A stretch of 19,785 nucleotides of DNA from an uncultured Oscillospiraceae bacterium (GTDB taxonomy: Bacteria; Bacillota; Clostridia; Oscillospirales; Acutalibacteraceae). Of this stretch, positions 1 to 7,948 are shown piece by piece; position 1 is the stretch's first letter, and each line of letters opens with the position of its first letter. The translations under genes and the position numbers were made by a program. The notes under the pieces are model-generated. The model was not told where the DNA came from. It saw nothing but the letters and a program-made list of their open reading frames with translations, and made no database searches. The stretch lies in the NCBI GenBank assembly GCA_900541905.1, contig UQLQ01000029.1, positions 1-19,785 on the forward strand, given 5' to 3'.

Positions 1-118
1 GTTAGCGGCTTGTGCTGTGGTATCTGCCGCTTTGGTGGGCTGCGGGAGCAGTTCCTCTACGGAAGGAAGCGGTTCCGCAGCAACAAGCACTGCGGCGGTA
101 AGCAGCAATGCAGAAAGC
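1..118 (+). repeat. Direct repeat copy 1: lipoprotein leader
   Basis: Aligned base by base with 812-929, this stretch differs at four positions, all third codon positions that keep the amino acid. It covers most of the signal peptide, the lipobox and the Ser/Ala linker. Similarity stops abruptly after the codons for NAES. The left end is cut by the window. Confidence 0.9.
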
Positions 119-595
119 AGTGCGGAAGAAGTAAATACCGTTGCAATTGGTGAAACAGCAACCATTGGTAGCTGGGAAATTACAGTAACCTCTGTAGAAT
201 ATGCCTCTGAACTAACTCCAATCTCTCAGTCACCGGTGGCCAACAATACTCTTTCTGCGAGCGAAGGCAATCAATTTGCCATTGTGAATGTACAGGTGAA
301 AAATATATCTGAAGATTTAGACATCTTTTTGCCTACTTCCTCATTCACAGAATATATAGAGGAAACATTAATTTACGATGGAAAATATAATTACAACGGA
401 CGTTCTACAGAGGGATTAATGAGTACCTATAACAGCTTGATAAACAAAACGGTATCTCCGTTGGAAACCAAAACAGGATACATTGCATTTGATGTTCCAA
501 ATGAAGTAGCGGAATCAGAAAAACCATTACAATTAAAAATTGAGCATAAAAAGAATTCGGATACTTTGGATTCTGTTACATTCAACCTAAGATAA
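2..595 (+). CDS. Secreted lipoprotein with DUF4352-like domain (5' end outside window)
   Basis: The reading frame is open from the first bases and ends at TAA (593-595). A downstream gene carries an almost identical leader, so the true ATG should lie about 17 bases before the window. What is visible is the end of a lipoprotein signal with lipobox LVGC, a low-complexity Ser/Ala/Thr linker to about residue 45, and a beta-rich domain of about 140 residues containing a VAIGETATIGSWEITVTSV strand pair and a NQFAIVNVQVKN strand. That pattern is typical of DUF4352, a family of extracellular immunoglobulin-like lipoprotein domains. The protein is probably anchored to the outer face of the membrane. 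Its place directly before a phage tail module suggests a phage-carried accessory gene (moron), possibly altering the lysogen surface. That role is inference. Confidence 0.8.
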   Translation, partial: LAACAVVSAALVGCGSSSSTEGSGSAATSTAAVSSNAESSAEEVNTVAIGETATIGSWEITVTSVEYASELTPISQSPVANNTLSASEGNQFAIVNVQVKNISEDLDIFLPTSSFTEYIEETLIYDGKYNYNGRSTEGLMSTYNSLINKTVSPLETKTGYIAFDVPNEVAESEKPLQLKIEHKKNSDTLDSVTFNLR

Positions 596-791
596 TTTTT
601 AAGAATATCCAGCAATCTATCAAGCCATATTCATGGTAGGATTGAAATTGATAGATATATACGGAGTTCTTACAATATTGCATTACTGATAATATAGCAG
701 CACAAAGCGACATATGTAAAATCAAACATGAATTTGGAATATTCTCCTTAATATATGATGTAATTTATCATGATAAAGGGGAGAAAACGTT
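596..791. other. Gap between the two lipoprotein genes, with inverted repeats
   Basis: No gene is seen here. It contains a 9-base inverted repeat, ATCTATCAA (615-623) with TTGATAGAT (648-656), which could fold the 3' end of the first message but has no T-tract. There is no convincing sigma-A promoter; the best -10-like hexamer, TATGAT (754-759), has only a poorly spaced TTGGAA (734-739) before it. Confidence 0.5.
764..777. promoter_or_regulatory. Perfect 14-base palindrome next to a ribosome site
   Basis: TTTATCATGATAAA reads the same on both strands and runs into the AAAGGGGAG ribosome site (776-783) of the second lipoprotein gene. It could be an operator or a small hairpin hiding the ribosome site. 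Function is inferred only from position. Confidence 0.35.
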
Positions 792-1264
792 ATGAAAAAA
801 GTATGTTTCGTGTTAGCGGCTTGTGCTGTGGTATCTGCCGCTTTGGTGGGCTGCGGAAGCAGTTCCTCTACAGAAGGAAGCGGTTCCGCGGCAACAAGCA
901 CTGCGGCGGTGAGCAGCAATGCAGAAAGCGGTACTCAAGAGGAAACAAGCAGTGTGATAAACAGTGCTTCAGAAAACTCTGATGAGATGACATTGGACTT
1001 ATATGTAAAAATTTTCAAGATTCCGGTGAGACAATAAAGTTGGAAGAACGGAACCCTTATTACGAAATGGTTGGAGAAAAAGACGAAATTATGTTCTATC
1101 TTGGAAATTTGGCTGTCAAAATATATCAGTATGAGTCGGTTGAAGTATTGGAAGCGGCAAAACAGCAGTATGCTTCACTTGCTGATATGACGCAAAACGG
1201 AATATTTATACTAAATACAAATAACGAAACAGCAAAGGAAATTTTTAATTCCGAAAGCAAATAA
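792..1264 (+). pseudogene. Frameshifted lipoprotein gene
   Basis: An ATG at 792 after AAAGGGGAG opens a lipoprotein signal with lipobox LVGC and the same linker as the upstream lipoprotein. The frame ends early at 1037. A second open frame continues to TAA at 1262-1264. Reading the upstream frame up to the A5-T4 run at 1007-1015 and then the downstream frame gives one smooth product passing through LYVKNFQDSGETIKLEERN. The simplest reading is loss of one A from an original run of six, giving a protein of about 157 residues. The mature part is charged and of no family I recognise; it is unrelated to the DUF4352-like domain of its neighbour. Alternatives are a sequencing error, or slippage at the run restoring some full-length product. 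Confidence 0.7.
812..929 (+). repeat. Direct repeat copy 2: lipoprotein leader
   Basis: This is the second copy of the leader and linker segment at 1-118, offset by 811 bases, with four synonymous differences. Only the leader is duplicated; the mature domains are unrelated. Confidence 0.9.
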
Positions 1265-1420
1265 ATTGTTTGATGATGCAGGCATTGCAAATCAGTGTAA
1301 AGTATATTTTGTACATTTATTGTTTTAACTGTTTAAGAATGATAAAGTACATTTGAGCAAACTTATTTTGCATATGCAGGCTGATACACGGCAGAAACTG
1401 TTTTATAAAAAATCTTTTCT

Positions 1421-1454
1421 AAAAAAGCGTTTACAGAAATGTAAGCGCTTTTTT
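1421..1454 (+). terminator. Rho-independent terminator before the tail module
   Basis: AAAAAAGCGTTTAC (1421-1434) pairs with GTAAGCGCTTTTTT (1441-1454), a 14-base stem with one G-U pair around a 6-base loop, followed by more T residues. It sits between the lipoprotein cassette and the tape-measure gene, so tail transcription must read through it or start in the few bases after it. Confidence 0.8.
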
Positions 1455-1470
1455 TATACCTTTTTTCAGA

Positions 1471-1487
1471 AAGGAGGTATCACCATA
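1471..1487 (+). promoter_or_regulatory. Ribosome site that fixes an ATA start
   Basis: AAGGAGGT (1471-1478) is a near-perfect Shine-Dalgarno sequence. Six bases later in the tape-measure frame comes ATA (1485-1487), followed by codons for ETIQTSIELQD, which matches how this family usually begins after its Met. No ATG, GTG or TTG lies at suitable spacing. Confidence 0.65.
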
Positions 1488-3464
1488 GAGACAATACAAA
1501 CATCCATAGAATTACAAGACAATGTCACAAAGCCTTTGCGCAATATGCAAAAGGCTATCGAAAATGTCATTGCAGGATTTGAACGAATGCAGAAAATTTC
1601 AAGCAAAGCAGTGAATACCGCCTCAATACAGCAGGCAAAAGGACAAATCAATCAGATGTCTGCGGCAATGAGCAAAGCAAAAAACAGTGTTGCGCAAACT
1701 GCAAGCAGTCAGCAAAAACTGACAGCCCAATTGAATAGCGGAGGCAGCGCAGCGTCTGCCTTCCAGGGAAAGATACAAAGTATGGTATCTTCAATTGCCA
1801 ATTTACAAAATTTGAAAAAAGTATTGAATTTATCGGATACCATTACCAATACAAAAGCACGTCTCGATTTGATGAATGACGGTATGCAGACCACAGATGA
1901 ACTGCAAAAGAAAATCATGGATTCTGCCAACCGTTCCCGTTCTTCCTATCAGGCAACTGCCAATGCGGTTACCCAAATGGGAACCATGGCAGGAGATAAA
2001 TTCAGCAGCAATGATGAATTGATACAATTTACAGAACTGCTTAATAAACAGTTTGCTATTTCGGGAACAGGCACCCAAGGCATGGATTCCGTTATGACAC
2101 AAATCACACAGGCCATGAGTTCAGGCACTCTGAGCAGCACCGGATTTACGGAAATTTTGAGTCAGGCTCCTTCTGTCATTCAATCGCTGTCAGGTTACCT
2201 TAATATGCCAATATCAAAATTGCAGGAAATGGCGTCCAACGGACAAATCACGGCAGATACCATAAAAAATGCAATGCTGCTCAGTGCAGATGATATCAAT
2301 GCAAAATTCAGTACCATGCCCGTGACATTTTCACAAATTTGGGAACTTGTCAAAAATACACTAATGACCGTCTTTATGCCTGTAATCAATTTTATTGGTC
2401 AAGCAGCCCAGTGGATATACAATAACTGGTCGACAATCGGTCCTATTTTCTACGGCATTGCCGCTGCGGTTGGCGTTTTGGTTGCAGCATTTGCTATATG
2501 GAAAGTAGTAACTGCTTTACAGACACTTGCACAATGGGCACTGAATACTGCCTTGTTTGCAAGTCCGATTACTTGGATTGTCGTGGCGATTGCTGTTTTG
2601 GTTGGTGCATTGATGTGGTGGGTATCCATCTGTGGTGGCGTAAGAGCCGCATGGCTTACCATGTGCAACTGGATTCAGATTGCGTGGGATGCTGTAAAAA
2701 TTGGTGTGATGTCTGGTGTATACTATATCATTGATTGCTGGAACAATCTTATCAAAAATACCATGTGGTTAGGCATGCAGGTACAAAATATTCTGGGTGA
2801 AATGAAAGTAGTTGCCTTGGAAATTCTGGAGTCCATGTGTAATGGTGCCATAAAAATTATTAACTGGTTTATCGGTCTGTTAAACACATGTTTCGGTTGG
2901 GCCGGTGTACATGTGGAACCAATTCAGGATGCCACTTTCGCTACAATGGAACGGGAACGATTTGAAAAACAAAAGCTGGCGCGACAAATGGATTTTAACG
3001 AATATGAGCAATCATTAATTAATGATATGGATGCACGTTGGACAAAAATTGACACTTGGAAGTCCGAGGCCGCGGCAAGACAGCAAGAACGGGAGAACGC
3101 GATAGCGGCTGCCAAAGCAGAAGCGGAAAAAACACCGGAAAATCCGCTTCAAGATTTATTGAATCAAAATCAGCAAACGTCGCCTTACAGCAGTGATTTG
3201 GGCGGTATTGCGGCAAATACGGGCAGCATAGCCGACAGCACGGCAGGCATTGCGGATGGTTTGGAAATTACCCAGGAAGATTTAAAATACATGCGGGATT
3301 TGGCAGAGCAGGAAGTCATTAACAGATTTACTACCTCACAAATCAAAATCGATATGACAAACAACAACAGCATCAGTTCAAACATGGACCTTGACGGCAT
3401 TGTAAATCATTTGGAAGCCAAATTGCATGAAGTCATGGTATCAACGGCAGAGGGGGTTCATTAG
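1485..3464 (+). CDS. Phage tail tape measure protein
   Basis: This protein of about 659 residues sets tail length and is threaded through the tail tube. Residues 1-110 are helical and rich in Gln, Ala and Ser. Residues about 116-288 match the conserved tape-measure domain (TIGR02675 type), with SSNDELIQFTELLNKQF, TQITQAMSSGTLSSTGF and ILSQAPSVIQSLSGYL. Two hydrophobic segments follow at about 319-340 and 360-380, and a charged helical tail at about 514-549. It is short for a tape measure, implying a short tail. The frame is open further up to TTG at 1353, but that stretch contains a terminator hairpin and lacks a ribosome site, so I place the start at the ATA after AAGGAGGT. The stop overlaps the next start by one base (TAGTG). 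Family call is firm; the start is unusual. Confidence 0.88.
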   Translation: METIQTSIELQDNVTKPLRNMQKAIENVIAGFERMQKISSKAVNTASIQQAKGQINQMSAAMSKAKNSVAQTASSQQKLTAQLNSGGSAASAFQGKIQSMVSSIANLQNLKKVLNLSDTITNTKARLDLMNDGMQTTDELQKKIMDSANRSRSSYQATANAVTQMGTMAGDKFSSNDELIQFTELLNKQFAISGTGTQGMDSVMTQITQAMSSGTLSSTGFTEILSQAPSVIQSLSGYLNMPISKLQEMASNGQITADTIKNAMLLSADDINAKFSTMPVTFSQIWELVKNTLMTVFMPVINFIGQAAQWIYNNWSTIGPIFYGIAAAVGVLVAAFAIWKVVTALQTLAQWALNTALFASPITWIVVAIAVLVGALMWWVSICGGVRAAWLTMCNWIQIAWDAVKIGVMSGVYYIIDCWNNLIKNTMWLGMQVQNILGEMKVVALEILESMCNGAIKIINWFIGLLNTCFGWAGVHVEPIQDATFATMERERFEKQKLARQMDFNEYEQSLINDMDARWTKIDTWKSEAAARQQERENAIAAAKAEAEKTPENPLQDLLNQNQQTSPYSSDLGGIAANTGSIADSTAGIADGLEITQEDLKYMRDLAEQEVINRFTTSQIKIDMTNNNSISSNMDLDGIVNHLEAKLHEVMVSTAEGVH

Positions 3465-4144
3465 TGGCTTATCATGTATATTTGGGCGATACGGAACTGC
3501 CCGTACCACCCGAAAAAATCGATTTGAAAATCTCAGGAAACAACAAAACACTTACGCTCATCAATGACGGTGAAATCAATTTGCTGAAAGTACCCGGCTT
3601 GAGCGAAATCAGCTTTGAAATGCTGCTGCCTCAAGTGCAGTATCCGTTTGCGTACTATCCCGACGGCTTTCAACAGGCAAATTATTATCTTGACATACTG
3701 GAAAATCTTATGGTGGGACGCAAACCGTTTCAGTTGATTGTATCCCGCACATTGCCTAACGGTATTCCTCTGCATGATACCAACATGAAGGTTTCCCTTG
3801 AGGAATACAGCGTGACGGAAGATGTGCAAAACGGATTTGATATTACCGTATCCGTTACCTTGAAACAGTACCGCGACTATGCCACCAAAGTCATACAGGT
3901 CATAGAAAATCAAGCAAATATCAACAGTGACCGTGCAGGTGCACCGTCCTATCAAAGTTATACCGTGGTATCGGGAGATACGTTGTGGGACATTGCACGG
4001 CGCTGCTTGGGAAACGGCACCCGATGGAAAGAAATCTACGACCTCAATGCGGATACCATTGAGTCTGCCGCACGCAGTCGTGGACTTGGCAGCTCCAGCA
4101 CGGGACATTGGATTTTTCCAGGCACTGTTTTAAATATACCGTAA
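3464..4144 (+). CDS. xkdP: Tail protein with C-terminal LysM domain, XkdP-like
   Basis: A 226-residue baseplate-associated protein that begins at GTG, overlapping the tape-measure stop. Residues 1-150 form the beta-rich domain typical of PBSX XkdP, beginning YHVYLGDTELPVPPEKID and passing through NDGEINLLKVPGLSEISFEM. Residues about 165-226 are a LysM peptidoglycan-binding domain (SYTVVSGDTLWDIARR, then WKEIYDLNADTI, ending FPGTVLNIP). LysM would hold the tail hub against the cell wall, and the next gene supplies a wall-cleaving domain, so the pair fits penetration of peptidoglycan. The order tape measure, LysM protein, hub is the same as in PBSX. Confidence 0.88.
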   Translation: MAYHVYLGDTELPVPPEKIDLKISGNNKTLTLINDGEINLLKVPGLSEISFEMLLPQVQYPFAYYPDGFQQANYYLDILENLMVGRKPFQLIVSRTLPNGIPLHDTNMKVSLEEYSVTEDVQNGFDITVSVTLKQYRDYATKVIQVIENQANINSDRAGAPSYQSYTVVSGDTLWDIARRCLGNGTRWKEIYDLNADTIESAARSRGLGSSSTGHWIFPGTVLNIP

Positions 4145-4159
4145 TAAGGAGGAGATTAC

Positions 4160-5686
4160 ATGAGCGAATATGTTTGGCCTTGTCCCAACTATACCATGGT
4201 ATCTTCGCCCTTTGGGTACCGCAACGGCATATTTACACCGGGGGCGGAATTCCACAAAGGCGTTGACTTGGCCGCTGCTACGGGAGCACCAATCCTTGCA
4301 ACAAAAGCGGGTACCGTACTAACGGCAGGTTGGTCCGACTCCTTTGGCAACTGGATTCATCTTGACCACGGCAACGGTATTACCTCTCGATACGGCCATG
4401 CAAACAGCTTGCTGGTATCGGCAGGTCAAACCGTCAGCGCAGGACAAAAAATAGCAACCGTTGGGTCAACGGGTTGGTCTACGGGGCCGCATCTGCATTT
4501 TGAAATCATTGTCAACGGTTCTGTGCAGAATCCTCTCGATTTTGTAAGTGACAAAGATACGGTTGCAACGTCCAATCCTTCCAATCCGTCCTCTGCACCT
4601 GAAACCCAATATATATGGCAATCTCCGAAAGTGGATACACTGGCCTATTTGAACGCATTGTCTCAACTGGAAATGTCCACCGTTTCCGTTGATTTTAACA
4701 CCGTTACCAAACAGGAAATCGGCGATAATCAGGTGAATTTGTTCATAGAAAACGGGAATACCATTTATGCCCCCGTTGTTTTGGACGAAATCAGCTTGAC
4801 AACCGAATGGAAGGGCACTCCGGGACAATTGCAGTTCAGCATCAAAGCCGACAGCGAAGTGACATTTACGGAAGGCAATGTGGTAAGGCTCAACGTGGAC
4901 GGAACCGACTTGTTTTACGGGTTTATTTTTACCCAAAAGCGAGACAAAGCAGGTACCATTGACATTACCGCATACGACCAGCTGCGTTATTTGAAGAATA
5001 AAGATTCGTATATTTATGAAAACAAAACTGCGGGACAGTTGGTGCAGATGATAGCAACCGACTTTCATTTACAGTGCGGAGAGATTGCAAACACAGAATA
5101 TGTGATTGCATCAAGGTTGGAGGATAACTGTACGTTGTTTGATACCATTCAAAACGCATTGGATTTGACGTTAATTCATGAAAAAAAGCTGTACATACTG
5201 TATGACGATTTTGGCAAACTGACCCTAAAAAATATTGAGGACATGCGGCTGGATGTGTTGGTAGACAACGAAACCGCAGAAAACTACAGCTATACTTCCA
5301 CAATTGATTCCAACACCTACAACAAGGTCAAAATTGCATATGACAACAATGAAACGGGAAAGCGAGAAGTGTACGTGGTGCAAGATGAGGGCAACATCAA
5401 GGAATGGGGCGTACTTCAGTACCACGAAAAGATGCAGAAAGGGGAAAATCCACAGGAAAAAGCCAATGCATATCTTTCCCTGTACAATAAGAAAACACGC
5501 AATTTGACCATAGACAGCGTTTTGGGCGACAAGCGTGTGCGCGCAGGTTCCAGTATCGCGGTACTGCTTGATTTGGGCGATATGACCGTACAAAATTACA
5601 TGGTTGTACAGCATGTTAAGCATACCTTTACCAATCATCAGCATTTGATGGATTTGACATTAATGGGAGGGGATTTTTCTGTCTAG
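4160..5686 (+). CDS. xkdQ: M23 endopeptidase fused to XkdQ-like tail hub
   Basis: The start is ATG after AAGGAGGA. Residues 1-130 are an M23 (lysostaphin-type) zinc metallopeptidase with all expected metal and catalytic residues: H32 and D36 in HKGVD, H80 in RYGH, and H111 and H113 in PHLHFE. A Pro/Ser/Asn linker of about 20 residues leads to an XkdQ/gpD-like hub (about 172-508), recognised by VNLFIENGNTIYAPVVLDEI, a beta-rich ring domain and a C-terminal end MVVQHVKHTFTNHQHLMDL. The hub caps the tail tube at the baseplate centre; the peptidase would cut peptide cross-links during penetration. PBSX-type XkdQ usually has no N-terminal peptidase, so this is a compact tail-associated lysin. It has no signal peptide, which fits assembly into a virion. 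Confidence 0.9.
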   Translation: MSEYVWPCPNYTMVSSPFGYRNGIFTPGAEFHKGVDLAAATGAPILATKAGTVLTAGWSDSFGNWIHLDHGNGITSRYGHANSLLVSAGQTVSAGQKIATVGSTGWSTGPHLHFEIIVNGSVQNPLDFVSDKDTVATSNPSNPSSAPETQYIWQSPKVDTLAYLNALSQLEMSTVSVDFNTVTKQEIGDNQVNLFIENGNTIYAPVVLDEISLTTEWKGTPGQLQFSIKADSEVTFTEGNVVRLNVDGTDLFYGFIFTQKRDKAGTIDITAYDQLRYLKNKDSYIYENKTAGQLVQMIATDFHLQCGEIANTEYVIASRLEDNCTLFDTIQNALDLTLIHEKKLYILYDDFGKLTLKNIEDMRLDVLVDNETAENYSYTSTIDSNTYNKVKIAYDNNETGKREVYVVQDEGNIKEWGVLQYHEKMQKGENPQEKANAYLSLYNKKTRNLTIDSVLGDKRVRAGSSIAVLLDLGDMTVQNYMVVQHVKHTFTNHQHLMDLTLMGGDFSV

Positions 5687-5945
5687 CAACAGTTTTATGC
5701 AAACCATTAAACAAGCTGCCGTTGAGGCAGTGGAGGCGGCAAAGCCATGCGCCATTGTGTTTGGCACGGTGAAAAGCACATCGCCGTTCTCCGTTACCAT
5801 AGACCAAAAATTAACCTTAACCCAATCTTTTCTGGTCATCACGCAGCGTGCAAAAGAAAGTTTGCATACAGGAGATATTGCGGTTATGGTAAGAGTACAA
5901 GGCGGACAACAATATTTAGTCCTGGATAAGGTGGTGGAAGCATGA
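5679..5945 (+). CDS. xkdR: DUF2577 tail protein, XkdR-like
   Basis: A small baseplate protein matching DUF2577: QTIKQAAVEAVEAAKPCAIV, then FGTVKSTSPFSVTIDQKLTL, TQSFLVIT, and LHTGDIAVMVRVQGGQQYLV near the end. The first ATG is at 5697, giving 82 residues, but it has no ribosome site. A CTG at 5679 lies 6-8 bases after GGGAGGGG (5665-5672) and adds MSSNSF, so I prefer that start; it would overlap the hub gene by 8 bases. The stop overlaps the next ATG as ATGA, indicating translational coupling. Its exact role in the baseplate is not established beyond membership of the XkdP-U set. Confidence is high for the family and moderate for the start. Confidence 0.8.
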   Translation: MSSNSFMQTIKQAAVEAVEAAKPCAIVFGTVKSTSPFSVTIDQKLTLTQSFLVITQRAKESLHTGDIAVMVRVQGGQQYLVLDKVVEA

Positions 5946-6343
5946 CGCCAAACGTGGGAAATCAACTGAAAGCAGACTGGACCATACAAAAACAGCCCAG
6001 TAAAACCTACAAACTCAATCGAGACACCCAAACCATTGTAGGATATTGCGATGGCAGGGAAGCAATGGAACAAGCCATCTATTTGATTTTAAATACAGAA
6101 CGCTTTGAGTGGATTATATACAGCTGGGCATACGGCTGCGAATTGCAGGGACTCTTTGGAAAACCCGTGCCGTATGCAGCGGCAGAATTGCAGCGTCGCA
6201 TTACCGAAGCGCTGCTGCAAGATGACAGAATTTCAAAAGTTAACTCTTTTGAGTTAAAAATTCAAGGAAGAAAACTGGCGGTCACGTTTGAAGTGACCAC
6301 AGAAAAAGGCGTGATTCCCGCCGGCAAGGAGGTGGTGATTTGA
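5942..6343 (+). CDS. xkdS: DUF2634 baseplate wedge protein, XkdS-like
   Basis: A 133-residue protein of the gp25/XkdS type. It shows KTYKLNRDTQTIVGYCDGRE, MEQAIYLILNTERFEWIIYS, and the conserved turn WAYGCELQGLFGKP, and ends EKGVIPAGKEVVI. In contractile tails the gp25-like protein joins the tube and sheath to the baseplate J wedge, encoded next. It starts at an ATG inside the previous stop and ends one base into the next ATG (TGATG), so translation is coupled on both sides. Confidence 0.87.
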   Translation: MTPNVGNQLKADWTIQKQPSKTYKLNRDTQTIVGYCDGREAMEQAIYLILNTERFEWIIYSWAYGCELQGLFGKPVPYAAAELQRRITEALLQDDRISKVNSFELKIQGRKLAVTFEVTTEKGVIPAGKEVVI

Positions 6344-7410
6344 TGTATGAATCACTTACATTTGAGGTACTGTTAAAACGCATGTTAGACCGCGTTTCCA
6401 ACAGTTTGGATAAGCGAGAAGGCTCAATCATTTATGATGCCGCAGCTCCTGCGGCAAACGAGCTGCAAAACGCTTATATCAATCTGGATATTATGATAAA
6501 TGAGGCGTATGCGGATACCGCATCCAGATATTATTTAATCAAGCGTGCGGCAGAAAGAGGATTGCTGCCGTATTCTGCAACAAAAGCCATTGTCAAAGGC
6601 GAATTTAATATAGACGTACCCATTGGAGCCAGATTCTCTTTGGAAGCGTTTAACTACATTGTACGTGAGAAAATCAGTCAAGGCGTGTTTCAATTGGAAT
6701 GCGAGCAAGAGGGCACAAAACCAAACAGCTATTTGGGTACGTTGATTCCCATTGAATACATTGAGGGCTTAACCAAAGCAGAAATTACGGAACTGCTCAT
6801 CCCCGGCGAAGACGATGAGGACACAGAGCATTTCAGACAAAGATACTTTGACAGTCTGGACAGTCAGGCATTTGGCGGAAATCAGAGAGACTACAAAGAG
6901 AAAACGGAAGCCATTGCAGGCGTAGGCTCTGTAAAGGTATACCCTGTTTGGAACGGTGGGGGAACCGTAAAGCTGGTCATTACCAACAGTGAAAACAAAA
7001 AGCCTTCTCCCACTTTGGTGGAACAGGTGCAAACGGCCATTGACCCTGTGCAGAATCAGGGACAAGGGTTGGGCATCGCTCCCATCGGGCATGTGGTAAC
7101 TGTTCAGGGCGTAACGGAAACTGCTGTGAATATTACCACCAATATTACATATCAGGAGGACTGGAACTGGTCTGCAATCGAAGGTTATGTCAATGCTGCC
7201 ATAGACCAATATTTTACGGATTTAAGTGCACAATGGGCAGAGGAAGAACATTTGATTGTCCGCATCAGTCAAATTGAATCCGCTTTGCTTGGCGTTACAG
7301 GCATACTTGACATTGGGGGCACAGCCCTCAACGGCGCCGAACAAAATCTTGTCATTGACAAAGACAGCATACCGATAAGGGGGACAGTCAGTGCAACCGA
7401 AACAAATTGA
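6343..7410 (+). CDS. xkdT: Baseplate J wedge protein, XkdT-like
   Basis: A protein of 355 residues from ATG 6343, which lies 8 bases after AAGGAGGT (6327-6334); a TTG one codon earlier is less likely. Typical baseplate J features are the N-terminal LLKRMLDRVSNSLDKREGSI, the helix LIKRAAERGLLPYSATKA, the central PGEDDEDTEHFRQRYFDSL, then GGNQRDYKE and the loop AGVGSVKVYPVWNGGGTVKL. It corresponds to T4 gp6/P2 gpJ, which forms the ring that triggers sheath contraction. Its presence, with the gp25-like gene, shows that the tail is contractile rather than long and flexible. The 3' end overlaps the next gene by 20 bases. Confidence 0.92.
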   Translation: MYESLTFEVLLKRMLDRVSNSLDKREGSIIYDAAAPAANELQNAYINLDIMINEAYADTASRYYLIKRAAERGLLPYSATKAIVKGEFNIDVPIGARFSLEAFNYIVREKISQGVFQLECEQEGTKPNSYLGTLIPIEYIEGLTKAEITELLIPGEDDEDTEHFRQRYFDSLDSQAFGGNQRDYKEKTEAIAGVGSVKVYPVWNGGGTVKLVITNSENKKPSPTLVEQVQTAIDPVQNQGQGLGIAPIGHVVTVQGVTETAVNITTNITYQEDWNWSAIEGYVNAAIDQYFTDLSAQWAEEEHLIVRISQIESALLGVTGILDIGGTALNGAEQNLVIDKDSIPIRGTVSATETN

Positions 7411-7948
7411 TATGATGCGCAAAGTGCCCGATGTCCTGAAAGATGTCAGAGAAATCAAAGCACTGATGCATACGGAAACCATTGAGATGAATCTGCTCAG
7501 CGCCGCATTGGCGTTGTATCTGAACAACACGTTTGTGGATTCGGCAGACGAGTACGGTATTGGTCGTTGGGAATCCATATTGCACATTCTTCCAAAGCTG
7601 ACCGACACCCTTGACGAAAGACGATTTCGCGTATTGTCCAGAATCAACGAGCAGCTTCCCTTTACATTACGTTCGTTGGAGCAACAGCTTTCCACATTAT
7701 GCGGACCTGAGGGTTATACGGTTGAGCTGTTCCACGAACAATATTTACTTAAAGTTCGAGTGGAACTGACGGCAAAATCAAAATTGGAGGACGTACGTGC
7801 TTTGCTCAACCGCATTGTACCTGCCAACATGGTGATTGATTTGGATTTATTGTACAATCAGCACAGCGATTTTGACGGATTGACACATGAAGAACTGTCT
7901 GTTTATACACATCAACAACTGAGAGATGAGGTGATCAGTCATGGATAA
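7391..7948 (+). CDS. xkdU: DUF2313 (YmfQ/XkdU-like) tail protein
   Basis: A 185-residue protein starting at GTG 7391, preceded by AAGGGGGA (7377-7384) and lying inside the end of the baseplate J gene. It shows the layout of the YmfQ family: an N-terminal helical region (MMRKVPDVLKDVREIKALMH), FVDSADEYGIGRWESIL, TLDERRFRVLSRINEQLP, and the C-terminal VRALLNRIVPANMVIDLDL. Members correspond to P2 gpI and attach fibres to the baseplate wedge, which fits its place between baseplate J and the fibre genes. It overlaps the next ATG by 8 bases. Confidence 0.88.
   Translation: MQPKQIDMMRKVPDVLKDVREIKALMHTETIEMNLLSAALALYLNNTFVDSADEYGIGRWESILHILPKLTDTLDERRFRVLSRINEQLPFTLRSLEQQLSTLCGPEGYTVELFHEQYLLKVRVELTAKSKLEDVRALLNRIVPANMVIDLDLLYNQHSDFDGLTHEELSVYTHQQLRDEVISHG

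Noticed and set aside
734..759. Promoter for the second lipoprotein (TTGGAA with TATGAT)
   Set aside because: The spacer is only 14 bases, too short for a normal sigma-A promoter.
1353..1484. In-frame N-terminal extension of the tape-measure protein (44 residues from TTG 1353)
   Set aside because: It contains a clear terminator hairpin, lacks a ribosome site at its start, and its sequence is unlike tape-measure N-termini, whereas the part after 1485 matches them.
3533..4108. 191-codon open frame on the - strand opposite the LysM tail protein
   Set aside because: Shadow of a gene with clear domains; no ribosome site or family signal.
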